Assembly: GCA_020633775.1 (NCBI GenBank)
Contig: JACKDA010000005.1
Location: forward strand, 1-64,000
Direction of reading: 5' to 3'
Length of the DNA stretch: 64,000 bases
Source of the DNA: Gemmatimonadales bacterium
Lineage (GTDB): Bacteria > Gemmatimonadota > Gemmatimonadetes > Gemmatimonadales > GWC2-71-9
Part shown: positions 41,128 through 48,679 of the stretch, piece after piece
Numbering within the stretch: the stretch's first letter is position 1
Layout of the letters: each line of letters starts with the position of its first letter
Notes under the pieces: model-generated
Told to the model about the DNA's origin: nothing
Databases searched by the model: none
Seen by the model: only the letters and a program-made list of their open reading frames with translations
Position numbers and translations under genes: made by a program

Positions 41128-42233
41128 CAAATCACACCCTCTGCGGTTTCCCGCACGATCAGGTCGACCACGTCCTTCAGGTCGCCGGTCTGGCGCCAGA
41201 CCGCGAGCTGCCGGTCGGCGCTGGTCCCTTCCTCCAGGATCCGGTAGGCGTACTCGACCTCGGCCCGGGTGCCGAGCTCGTCGAGCACGTCGCCGATGAA
41301 CCAGTCCAGCAACTCGCGGACCAGATCGCGGACCGGGAACTCGGCCCCCTTCCCCCAGTCGACCATCTTGCCGTCGAGGCCGTAGCGGATCGCCCGCCAC
41401 TTGTTCTCGTCGAGGTAGCCGACGGGGTAGCGCCGGTACGACATGTTGTCGCGGCGCAGCTTCCACAGCTTGAAGACGATCGCCTGGAAGATCGCGGCGA
41501 TGCAGACCGCCTCGTCCACCCGGGTGCAGATGTCGCAGATCCGGAACTCGAGGGTCGGGTAGCTCCAGCTCGGCCGGACGTCCCACCAGATCTTCGAGGC
41601 GTTGGGGATCGAGTTGGTGGCGACGAAGGTGTTCACCATCCCCTCGAACTCGGACCACGAGCTCATCGTCCGGGGGATGCCGGTGCGGGGGAAGTTGCGG
41701 AACACCACGCTGCGGTAGCTCTTGAGCCCGGTGTTGCGCCCGAACCAGAACGGCGAGGAGGTCGAGAGGGCGAGGACGTGGGGCAGGAAGTAGCGGCAGG
41801 CGTTCATCGCATCGATCAGGAACTCGCGGTCCTCGATGCCGATGTGGACGTGGGTGCCGAAGATCAGCAGCCGCTGGGCGAGGTCCTGGAGGTCCTCGCG
41901 GACGCCGGCGTAGCGCTCGAGCGGGGTGATCTCCTGGTCCCACCACTTCGAGAACGGGTGGGTCCCCGCCGCGGCGATCACGAGGCCCTTCCGCGCCGCG
42001 AGTTCCATCACCAGCCGGCGCAGGCGGACCACCTCGACCCGCGCCTCGGCGGGGGTGCGGCAGACCCGGGTGCCGACCTCGACCATCGACTGGTGCAGCT
42101 CCGGCTTGACCTCGCCGAGGACCATCACGTCGTCGTGGAGGATCTCGGTGATGTAGCTGCGCAGCTCCCGGGTCTCCGGGTCGATGATCTGGTACTCTTC
42201 CTCGATGCCGAGGGTCAGGGACGGTTCCTTCAT
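41127..42233 (-). CDS. Carboxylate-amine ligase, GCS2/YbdK family
   Basis: 368 residues, the usual length. Begins LTLGIEEEYQIIDP with the EEE(Y/F) metal and ATP-binding signature and contains GTHVHIGI near 130 and RPSWSYPTLEFRICD near 225, all typical of the glutamate-cysteine ligase 2 group. The fold is related to glutamine synthetase; YbdK-type enzymes join glutamate or another carboxylate to an amine, with weak activity on cysteine in E. coli YbdK. In this operon it probably performs one of three ATP-dependent ligations. Start overlaps the preceding stop by 4 bases. Confidence 0.93.
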   Translation of the reverse strand: MKEPSLTLGIEEEYQIIDPETRELRSYITEILHDDVMVLGEVKPELHQSMVEVGTRVCRTPAEARVEVVRLRRLVMELAARKGLVIAAAGTHPFSKWWDQEITPLERYAGVREDLQDLAQRLLIFGTHVHIGIEDREFLIDAMNACRYFLPHVLALSTSSPFWFGRNTGLKSYRSVVFRNFPRTGIPRTMSSWSEFEGMVNTFVATNSIPNASKIWWDVRPSWSYPTLEFRICDICTRVDEAVCIAAIFQAIVFKLWKLRRDNMSYRRYPVGYLDENKWRAIRYGLDGKMVDWGKGAEFPVRDLVRELLDWFIGDVLDELGTRAEVEYAYRILEEGTSADRQLAVWRQTGDLKDVVDLIVRETAEGVI

Positions 42234-43591
42234 GTGCGCGGCTCCACGACGAAGGTGGGGACGGTGGAGCCGCCGCCCGCGGTCACGTTGACGAGGGGGT
42301 CGGTCGAGATGCGGGTCAGCATCCCGTCCATGTAGGTCCCGTCCCAGCAGAACGGCGCCGTGTCGACGATCCGGTCCGAGAGCGCCATCCGGCCGTCGGG
42401 TCCCGCGGAGGGGAACGGCTCGCTGGGCAGGCGGATCCGGCGCTGCACCACGTAGGGCGACGCGAGCGCGGTCACGATGGCGGCGTGCCACGCCGCGTCG
42501 TCGACCTGCCAGCCGAGGACGATGCCGTTGCCGCCGTAGTCGTCGTTCGGCTTGAGCACCAGCTCGTCGCGATGCGCCTGCATCCACGGGATCAGGTCGA
42601 TCGTGACGCCGTCGAGCTCGGTGTGGCGTTCCTCGACGACGCGGGTCCACGGGACATGCCGTGCGATGACCGTGCGCTGGGTCGCGGTGAAGCGGGCCGC
42701 GTGGCGCTCGTCGGTGAGCACCGCGAGCGAGGCCTTCTTGTGGAGCGGCTTCCCCTGCGGCGGGTTGAGCATCGCCACCGCGCCGGCGGCGACCGCCTGC
42801 AGCAGCGGGTGCTCGAGGCCGCCGCGCGCGACCAGCTCGTGCAGCAGCACGCGCTTGTACACGAGGTCGATGGCGGTGCCATCGGCGTCGCGCAGCGCGG
42901 TGCCGTCGAAGGAGAGCGCCTCGGGGGTCGTGATCCGGCAGGGCACCCCCATGCGGAGGGCGTAGTCTCGGATCAGCACGAACTCGCTCAGCGTCGGGAC
43001 GTCGGCCCAGTCGACGATCGCGATCGTGGGGCGCGAGCGCACCCCGCGGAAGCGGTGCCAGCCGTCGAGCAGCACGCCGAGCACCTGCGGCCGGCACGGC
43101 ATGGTGCGGACGACCCAGTCGCGGTTGAAGCGGTGCATGACCGGCAGCGCCTGGAAGAGGTCGCTGAGCGCATCGGCGTAGCCGGCGCCGGCGGGGGTCT
43201 CGCCATTGAACTCGGTCAGCCGCGGCACGCCATCGACCGGGTCGATGAACGCGTCGATGCGCGAGAACGGCGTCACCACCGGCACCGGGGGGAGGCGGGA
43301 GAGGAGCGACTCCTCCCAGTCGGCGAGCCGGAACGCCGCGCGCAGCTCGGCGTCGGCGAGCGCGGCCTGGCCGATCCGCGCCAGTGCCCCGAGCAGCGGG
43401 CGCGCCGCGCGCCGGAGGGCATCGTAGCCCGCGGCGGAGAGGAATCGCGGCCGGGCCACGGTGCAGAGGGGCCGGGCCCCGAAGGCGATCCCGTCGTGCG
43501 CCTGGCGCTCGACCAGCCAGCCGAGGGTGTCGGCCGCGCCCTCCTCGTCGAGGAGGGCGTGCCACGCCGCGACCGGGTCGGGGCGACTCAC
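42230..43591 (-). CDS. Putative circularly permuted ATP-grasp ligase
   Basis: 453 residues from the GTG at 43591, which overlaps the stop of the preceding gene by 4 bases. Pattern resembles the COG2308/glutathionylspermidine-synthetase group: SRIDAFIDPVDGVPRLTEFN followed by GETPAGAGY (the acidic/Asn metal site usually at the end of an ATP-grasp fold comes early, as in permuted forms), a later ATP-binding stretch LVLKPNDDYGGNGIVLG, and a terminal Gly-rich VNVTAGGGSTVPTFVV. Expected to form an amide bond between an acyl phosphate and an amine. The family assignment is by motif only; the N-terminal 100 residues match nothing I know. Confidence 0.72.
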   Translation of the reverse strand: MSRPDPVAAWHALLDEEGAADTLGWLVERQAHDGIAFGARPLCTVARPRFLSAAGYDALRRAARPLLGALARIGQAALADAELRAAFRLADWEESLLSRLPPVPVVTPFSRIDAFIDPVDGVPRLTEFNGETPAGAGYADALSDLFQALPVMHRFNRDWVVRTMPCRPQVLGVLLDGWHRFRGVRSRPTIAIVDWADVPTLSEFVLIRDYALRMGVPCRITTPEALSFDGTALRDADGTAIDLVYKRVLLHELVARGGLEHPLLQAVAAGAVAMLNPPQGKPLHKKASLAVLTDERHAARFTATQRTVIARHVPWTRVVEERHTELDGVTIDLIPWMQAHRDELVLKPNDDYGGNGIVLGWQVDDAAWHAAIVTALASPYVVQRRIRLPSEPFPSAGPDGRMALSDRIVDTAPFCWDGTYMDGMLTRISTDPLVNVTAGGGSTVPTFVVEPRT

Positions 43592-44556
43592 CCGAGCTTC
43601 GGCCGCCGGCCGCCCATCAGGGCACCGGCCCGCGGCTTCGGGGGGTCGCGATCCTCGAGGGCCATCGCGATCGTCACGTCGGCCATCCGGTGCACCGCCC
43701 ACTCGAACCACTTCGGGCCGAGGGAGTTGACGTCGAAGTCGGGGGCCGGGTTCATGAAGTCGATCGCGTACGGCACCCCGTCGCGGATCGCCCACTCGAT
43801 CGAGTTCATGTCGTAGCCGAGCGCCCGCACCAGCCGGCGCGACTGCTTCACGATCTGCCGCAACGCCTCGCGCGGGAGGTAGTCGGTCTCCTCGTGGTAC
43901 TTCCGGTTGCGCGGGTCGTACTTGATCGGGGCGATGTGGTGCCGCCCGATGCAGATGCAGCGCACGAACTCGTCCCAGGCGATGTACTCCTGGACGATCA
44001 TCGTGAGCAGGCCGGAGGTGTTGTAGTGGTGGAGCAGCTCCTCCAGCGACCGGCAGACGTACACGTCGCGCCAGCCGCCGCCGTGGGCGTCCTTGAGGAT
44101 GCAGGGGAGCCCGATCTCGTCGACCACCCGCTGCCAGTCGAGCGGGAACGCGAGGTTGCGCAGCGACTCGTCGTGCTTGATGCCCGGGATGTAGTCCTTG
44201 TTGGGCAGCAGCATCGTCTTCGGCGAGCGGATGTCGAGCGCCTCGGCGAGCGTGGCGCCGAAGAACTTGTCGTCGGCGGTCCACATGAGCGGCGAGTTGA
44301 TCACCCGCACCCCGCGGACCTGGGCGTGCTTGAGGAAGCTCCGGTAGAACGGCACCTCGTGCGAGATCCGGTCGACGATCACGTCGTACGGCAGCAGGTC
44401 GTCGAGCGAGGGGGTGCCGAGGGTCACGAACTCGGCCACGACGCCGGCGTTGCGGCGATTGACCTCGTCGAGGAAGGCGGGCGGCCACGACCACTCGCGG
44501 CCGACGATGATGCCGATGCGGCGGGGGCTCCCCCCGCCGGCGCGCTGGATGCTCAT
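43588..44556 (-). CDS. RimK-like ATP-grasp ligase
   Basis: 322 residues. N-terminal pre-ATP-grasp region IGIIVGREWSWP (13-24), ATP-grasp core with INSPLMWTADDKFF, KTMLLPNK, the Lys-containing GLPCILKDAHGGGWRDVY (ATP-binding loop), VQEYIAWDEFVRCICIG, and the metal-binding end YAIDFMNPAPDFD. It belongs to the RimK/COG0189 group that adds amino acids to carboxylates. The second gene of the operon. GAGG 5 nt before the ATG. Substrate unknown; its terminal Asp-x-x-Asn is standard, so it should be active. Confidence 0.88.
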   Translation of the reverse strand: MSIQRAGGGSPRRIGIIVGREWSWPPAFLDEVNRRNAGVVAEFVTLGTPSLDDLLPYDVIVDRISHEVPFYRSFLKHAQVRGVRVINSPLMWTADDKFFGATLAEALDIRSPKTMLLPNKDYIPGIKHDESLRNLAFPLDWQRVVDEIGLPCILKDAHGGGWRDVYVCRSLEELLHHYNTSGLLTMIVQEYIAWDEFVRCICIGRHHIAPIKYDPRNRKYHEETDYLPREALRQIVKQSRRLVRALGYDMNSIEWAIRDGVPYAIDFMNPAPDFDVNSLGPKWFEWAVHRMADVTIAMALEDRDPPKPRAGALMGGRRPKLG

Positions 44557-44563
44557 GAGGTCC

Positions 44564-45289
44564 TCAGTCGTGTCCGCCGACGTAGCGGCGCAGCATGTCG
44601 CGCCACCACGGCCAGTCGTGGGCCCAGCCGTCCCAGAGACGGAGGGCGTTGCCGATCCCGCGCTGCCAGAGCTGGCCCGCGAGCAGCTCGTTCTGCGCCC
44701 GCAGCGTGTCGTCCGTGCCGACCGCCAGGATCAGGTCGAGCGCCTGGAGCCGCCGGATCCGCTCCGGGTCGTGCTCGTGCACCATGAACTCGGCGGGGTT
44801 GTAGAAGTAGATCACGTCGTCCGACCAGCCGCCGGTGAGGCGGCGGATGTCGACCAGCGCGCTCATCACCAGCGCCCGTCCGACCAGCTCGGGATAGCGC
44901 GCCGCGAAGCAGAGGGCGTGATAGCCGCCGAAGGACGCCCCCGCCGTGATCACGAACGGGTTGGGGTTCGCCTCCGCCGTGAACGGCAGCACCTCGTCGC
45001 GCAGGTACACGTCGTAGCGGGCATGCCACTCGGCGCGCGCCCGCGGGTGCGCATGATCATCGTACCACGCCTGGGCGTCGACGCTCGGCACGCAGATGAT
45101 CTGCAGGTCGCCGGCCGCGAGCTGGTCGGCCACGGCGTCGCACATGCCGCGGTCCTCCCATTCGCGGTTCCACCCCATCGAGGTCGGGAACGCGAGCAGC
45201 CGCGCCCCGGCGTGGCCGTGCACGACGAGTTCCATCGTCCGACCGAGGAGCGCGGGGCTGTCCCACGCGTGCGTGCTGCGCTGCCACAT
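44564..45289 (-). CDS. Alpha/beta hydrolase, putative esterase
   Basis: 241 residues from the ATG at 45289; longer reading frames upstream run through the divergent promoter region. Nucleophile elbow GASFGG (Ser119), oxyanion region TSMGWNREWEDRGM, Asp near 190 (VGTDDTL) and His in DGWAHDWPWW near 225. Relatives are annotated as esterases (COG4947 group) and are often found beside ATP-grasp ligases. No signal peptide. First gene of the amidoligase operon, 7 bases before the RimK-like gene. It might hydrolyse an ester or thioester of the product; not shown by the sequence. Confidence 0.82.
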   Translation of the reverse strand: MWQRSTHAWDSPALLGRTMELVVHGHAGARLLAFPTSMGWNREWEDRGMCDAVADQLAAGDLQIICVPSVDAQAWYDDHAHPRARAEWHARYDVYLRDEVLPFTAEANPNPFVITAGASFGGYHALCFAARYPELVGRALVMSALVDIRRLTGGWSDDVIYFYNPAEFMVHEHDPERIRRLQALDLILAVGTDDTLRAQNELLAGQLWQRGIGNALRLWDGWAHDWPWWRDMLRRYVGGHD

Positions 45290-45319
45290 CCCAGGACTGT
45301 CCGCGGTTGCAGGTCCAAG

Positions 45320-45325
45320 AAGGTA
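45320..45325 (-). promoter_or_regulatory. Putative -10 box TACCTT for the amidoligase operon
   Basis: Minus-strand TAnnTT, 30 nt before the esterase ATG at 45289. It drives a six-gene operon if correct. Confidence 0.5.
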
Positions 45326-45414
45326 AGAGCAACCGCGGGGGGCGAGAAGCAGCCGGGGCAGGGGCGCGGCCCGGGCGACACCTCGTGTTTCCCGGTGGAA
45401 CATCTCGTCACGAT

Positions 45415-45432
45415 TGCAAGTACCTGCTTGCA
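45415..45432. promoter_or_regulatory. Candidate operator of the second TetR regulator
   Basis: Perfect inverted repeat TGCAAG-N6-CTTGCA, 33 nt before the tetR ATG and about 125 bases from the esterase start. It could serve tetR and the divergent amidoligase operon. Confidence 0.55.
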
Positions 45433-45465
45433 TGATCCGGTGCCTCCCCTTATCTCTGTCGCCCC

Positions 45466-46044
45466 ATGAGCACTCGCGACGCATTGCTGGAAGTGACCGC
45501 CCGGCTGTTCGCCGACCACGGTTGGCGGGGGACCACCACGCGCCGGATCGCCGAGGCCGCGGGGGTGAACGAGGTGACGGTGTTCCGGACGTTCGGCTCC
45601 AAGGACGCCCTGCTGATGGAGTCCATCCGGGTCCAGTCGGCGGCCGCGATGCCGGACGTCCTCCCGGCCGAGCCGGGCGACCTGCGTTCGGAGCTGACGG
45701 CGTGGGGGATGGCGCACCATGCTCGGCTGCACGAGCGGCGGTCGATGATCCGCACCTGCCTCGCCGAGTTCGAGGAGCATCCGGAACTCGGTCCGGTGGC
45801 GTGCGAGGGGGCGGAAGTGACGATTGCCGACAGCATCCGGTACCTGGGCGAGGCCCGGCGCCGGGGGTTGCTCGGCCCCGAGGGATCCCTGGAGGCGGCG
45901 ACGGTGATGTTGATGAACGCGATCTTCCTCGATGCGATCACCCGCGACGTGGTGCCGGGGTGCGCGCCGGTTCCCGCGGAGGACGCGGTGGCGGGGTTCG
46001 TCGACCTGACCCTGCGGGCACTCGGGGCGGGGGTGGCGGCATGA
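45466..46044 (+). CDS. TetR-family regulator of the second RND operon
   Basis: 192 residues. Helix-turn-helix RDALLEVTARLFADHGWRG followed by TTTRRIAEAAGVNEVTVFRT, with the FGSKDALL ending (residues about 4-50). The C-terminal ligand domain has no clear family. Position first in tetR-tolC-MFP-RND and the 4-base overlap (ATGA) with tolC suggest it controls the pump. No TAnnTT box; TATCTC at 45451-45456 is one mismatch off and 9 nt before the ATG. Confidence 0.9.
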   Translation: MSTRDALLEVTARLFADHGWRGTTTRRIAEAAGVNEVTVFRTFGSKDALLMESIRVQSAAAMPDVLPAEPGDLRSELTAWGMAHHARLHERRSMIRTCLAEFEEHPELGPVACEGAEVTIADSIRYLGEARRRGLLGPEGSLEAATVMLMNAIFLDAITRDVVPGCAPVPAEDAVAGFVDLTLRALGAGVAA

Positions 46045-47519
46045 GGTGGCCTCTCGTCGCGGTGCTCCTCCTCACGGTGGCCCGGCCGGCGGTGGGCCAG
46101 GCCCCGCTCCGGCTGTCGATCGACGACGTGCTCCGCCGTGCCGACTCGGCCTCGGAGGCGGTGGGGATCGCGCGGGCCGGCGTGCGTGGTGCGGGCGGTA
46201 GGCTCACCCAGGCCCGGAGCGCCTGGTTGCCGCAGCTCACCGGGAGTGCCAGCTACACCCGCACGCTCGAGACGCAGTTCTCGGCGCTGCAATCCTCGGG
46301 CGGCGACAGCGCGGGACCGCGACCGCCGGCGCCGGTCGATTGCACCCGCTTCACGCCGCGTCCGGGCCTCACGGTCGCGGAGCGGCTCGATTCGCTCGAG
46401 CGCGGGCTCGATTGCACGGCGAACGGCAACGGCGGGATCGACTTCTCCAACCTGCCGTTCGGCCAGGCGAACGCATGGAGCTTCGGGCTGCAGCTGCGCC
46501 AGACGCTGTTCGACCGCAGCGTGCCGGCGCGGGTGCGCTCCGCGCGCGCGGGCGAGGACCAGGCCGACGCGGCCTACGACGCCGCCCGGGCGCAGGCGAC
46601 GCTCGACGCGGCGACGAGCTACTACGATGCCCGTCTCGCCGATCGACTGCTGGCGATTGCGGAGAGCACGCTGGTGCAGTCGGAACGGCAGGAGCGGGAG
46701 ACCGAGCTCGCCGGCCGTGTCGGCAACGCGGCGGAGTTCGACGTGCTGCGCGCGCAGGTCGCCCGCCAGAACCAGGTCCCGGTGGTGGCGCAGCGCCGTT
46801 CGCAGCGCGAGGTGGCCTACCTCCGACTCCGACAGGCGCTGGACCTCGCCGAGGACCAGCCGCTGGAGCTCGTGACGCCGCTCGACGACACGGCAGCGGT
46901 CGCGCTGCCGGCCTACCTGCACGCCAGCGAGGCCCTGCCCGATCCCGCGGCACGGGCAGGCGTGCGCGAGGCCGACGCCGCGGCCCGCGCCGCCGAGGCG
47001 TCGCGCGATGCGGCCGCCGGTGGGCGCTGGCCGACGGTGGCGCTGACGAGCAGCTACGCCAAGCTCGCCTATCCGCGCGACGTGTTCCGCTTCGGGACCT
47101 TCCTCACCGACTGGACCGCCGGTGTCCAGGTGAGCGTGCCGCTGTTCACCGGCGGCCGCGTGGGCGGACAGGTGCGCGAGGCGGAGGCCGCCGCCGATGC
47201 CGCACGGCTGCGGGCGCGCCAGGTGCTCGAGGGCGCCCGCCGCGAGGCGGCGGAGGTGCGCACCCTGTACGACGCCGCGCTGGCGAGCTTCGCCGCGAGC
47301 GAGGGCACCGCGGCACAGGCCCGTCGCGCCTACGAGATCGCCGAGATCCGGGTGCGCGAGGGGCTCTCGACGCTCACCGACCTGGCCGACGTGCGGCTGC
47401 AGTTGCAGCAGGCGGAGGCCAACCGGGCGCAGGCCGCCCGCGACCTGCAGGTCGCGCGGCTCCGGCTCCGGCTGCTGCGGGACCTGCCGATCGGCACCGC
47501 CACGGCGGGGAGGTCCTGA
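46041..47519 (+). CDS. TolC-family outer-membrane efflux protein (second RND system)
   Basis: 492 residues with signal peptide (about 1-20, AVGQA). Two OEP repeats of long helices (around 30-235 and 285-480), the first containing an unusual insertion of roughly 45 residues (SGGDSAGPRPPAPVDCTRF to NGNGGIDFS) with two Cys, perhaps an extracellular or periplasmic loop closed by a disulfide. It would make the exit duct of the second pump. ATG overlaps the tetR stop by 4 bases. The adaptor begins 49 bases downstream. Confidence 0.9.
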   Translation: MRWPLVAVLLLTVARPAVGQAPLRLSIDDVLRRADSASEAVGIARAGVRGAGGRLTQARSAWLPQLTGSASYTRTLETQFSALQSSGGDSAGPRPPAPVDCTRFTPRPGLTVAERLDSLERGLDCTANGNGGIDFSNLPFGQANAWSFGLQLRQTLFDRSVPARVRSARAGEDQADAAYDAARAQATLDAATSYYDARLADRLLAIAESTLVQSERQERETELAGRVGNAAEFDVLRAQVARQNQVPVVAQRRSQREVAYLRLRQALDLAEDQPLELVTPLDDTAAVALPAYLHASEALPDPAARAGVREADAAARAAEASRDAAAGGRWPTVALTSSYAKLAYPRDVFRFGTFLTDWTAGVQVSVPLFTGGRVGGQVREAEAAADAARLRARQVLEGARREAAEVRTLYDAALASFAASEGTAAQARRAYEIAEIRVREGLSTLTDLADVRLQLQQAEANRAQAARDLQVARLRLRLLRDLPIGTATAGRS

Positions 47520-47568
47520 CGTGACATCGCATCCTTCACTCCGCCGGACGCGCGGGGAAATCCAGCCC

Positions 47569-48666
47569 ATGCCATCGATTGCTCGTGCCGCCATCCCGCT
47601 CGTCCTCCTGCTGGCCGCGTGTGGCGGCGGTGCCGAGGTGCCCGAGGAGACCGGTCCCTCCGCCGTGCTCGTCAATCCCGCGATGATCGCGGTGGTCGAT
47701 TCGATCCGCCTGGAGAGCGGCCCGGTGGTCTCGGGAACGCTGGTCGCCGAGCGCGTCGCGCAGCTGCGGCCGCAGGTGAACGGGGCGGTGCTCGCCCTGT
47801 ACGTGCGCGAGGGCGACGCGGTCCGTGCGGGGCAGCCGCTGGCGGTCATCGACACGCTCGTCCTCGCGGACCAGGCGCGCTCGGCGCACCTCGCGGCGCG
47901 CAGCGCGGAGCTGGCGGCGGAGACCGCCGAGCGGAACCTGCGCCGGAGCGAGGAGCTGCAGCGGGCCGGGGCGATCGCGCTGCGCGACCTCGAGAACGCC
48001 CGTGACGGACTCGCCCAGGCGGAGGCGATGCGCGAGGACGCCCGGGCACGGCTCGCCGCGGCGCGGAAGCAGCTCGCCAACGCGACCGTGCGGGCCCCGT
48101 TCGCCGGGGTGGTGAGCGAGGTGCCGGTGAGCGTCGGCGACGTCGTCTCGATGACCGGCGCGGCCCCGATCGCGGTGGTGGTGGACCCGGCCACGCTCGA
48201 GCTCGAGGGCACGGTCCCGGCGGCGAGCCTGGTCGACGTGCGACGGGGGGCCTCGGTCGAGTTCGCGGTGCCGAGCCAGCCGGGCACTCGCATCCAGGGG
48301 ACCATCGCGCGGATCAACCCGGCCGTCGATCCGGCCACCGGTCAGGTGCGGGTGTACGTCCGCGTGCCGAATGCCGACCGTGCGCTCGCCGCCGGGCTCT
48401 TCGCGGAGGGGCGGATCTCGGTCGAGGCGCGCCGGGTGCTCGCGGTGCCGCTCACCGCGGTCGATGCCGGCGCCACGCCGCCGTCACTCCGCCGGGTGAA
48501 GGGCGGGATCGTCGAGGAGGTGGCGGTCACCTTCGGCCTCCGCGACGAGCTCGCCGAGCGGGTCGAGGTCTCCGGCGGCATCGCCGCGGGCGACACGGTG
48601 CTCACCGGCGGCGCCCTCGGCACCCCGCTCGGGGCGAGCGTGCGCGTGACGCGCGCCGACACCTAG
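47569..48666 (+). CDS. RND efflux periplasmic adaptor lipoprotein (MFP, second system)
   Basis: 365 residues from the ATG at 47569; a GTG at 47521 in the same frame would put 16 residues before the lipoprotein signal. Lipobox LAAC (Cys17). Lipoyl half GAVLALYVREGDAVRAGQPL, a long helical hairpin (about 100-170, RSEELQRAGAIALRDLENA), second lipoyl half VRAPFAGVVSEV, barrel and membrane-proximal domain. Subunit of the tripartite pump. Fourteen bases separate it from the permease gene. Confidence 0.9.
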   Translation: MPSIARAAIPLVLLLAACGGGAEVPEETGPSAVLVNPAMIAVVDSIRLESGPVVSGTLVAERVAQLRPQVNGAVLALYVREGDAVRAGQPLAVIDTLVLADQARSAHLAARSAELAAETAERNLRRSEELQRAGAIALRDLENARDGLAQAEAMREDARARLAAARKQLANATVRAPFAGVVSEVPVSVGDVVSMTGAAPIAVVVDPATLELEGTVPAASLVDVRRGASVEFAVPSQPGTRIQGTIARINPAVDPATGQVRVYVRVPNADRALAAGLFAEGRISVEARRVLAVPLTAVDAGATPPSLRRVKGGIVEEVAVTFGLRDELAERVEVSGGIAAGDTVLTGGALGTPLGASVRVTRADT

Positions 48667-48679
48667 GCGGGCGGCGACC

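Noticed and set aside
47521..47568. Upstream GTG for the second adaptor
   Set aside because: It would put 16 residues before a standard lipoprotein signal.
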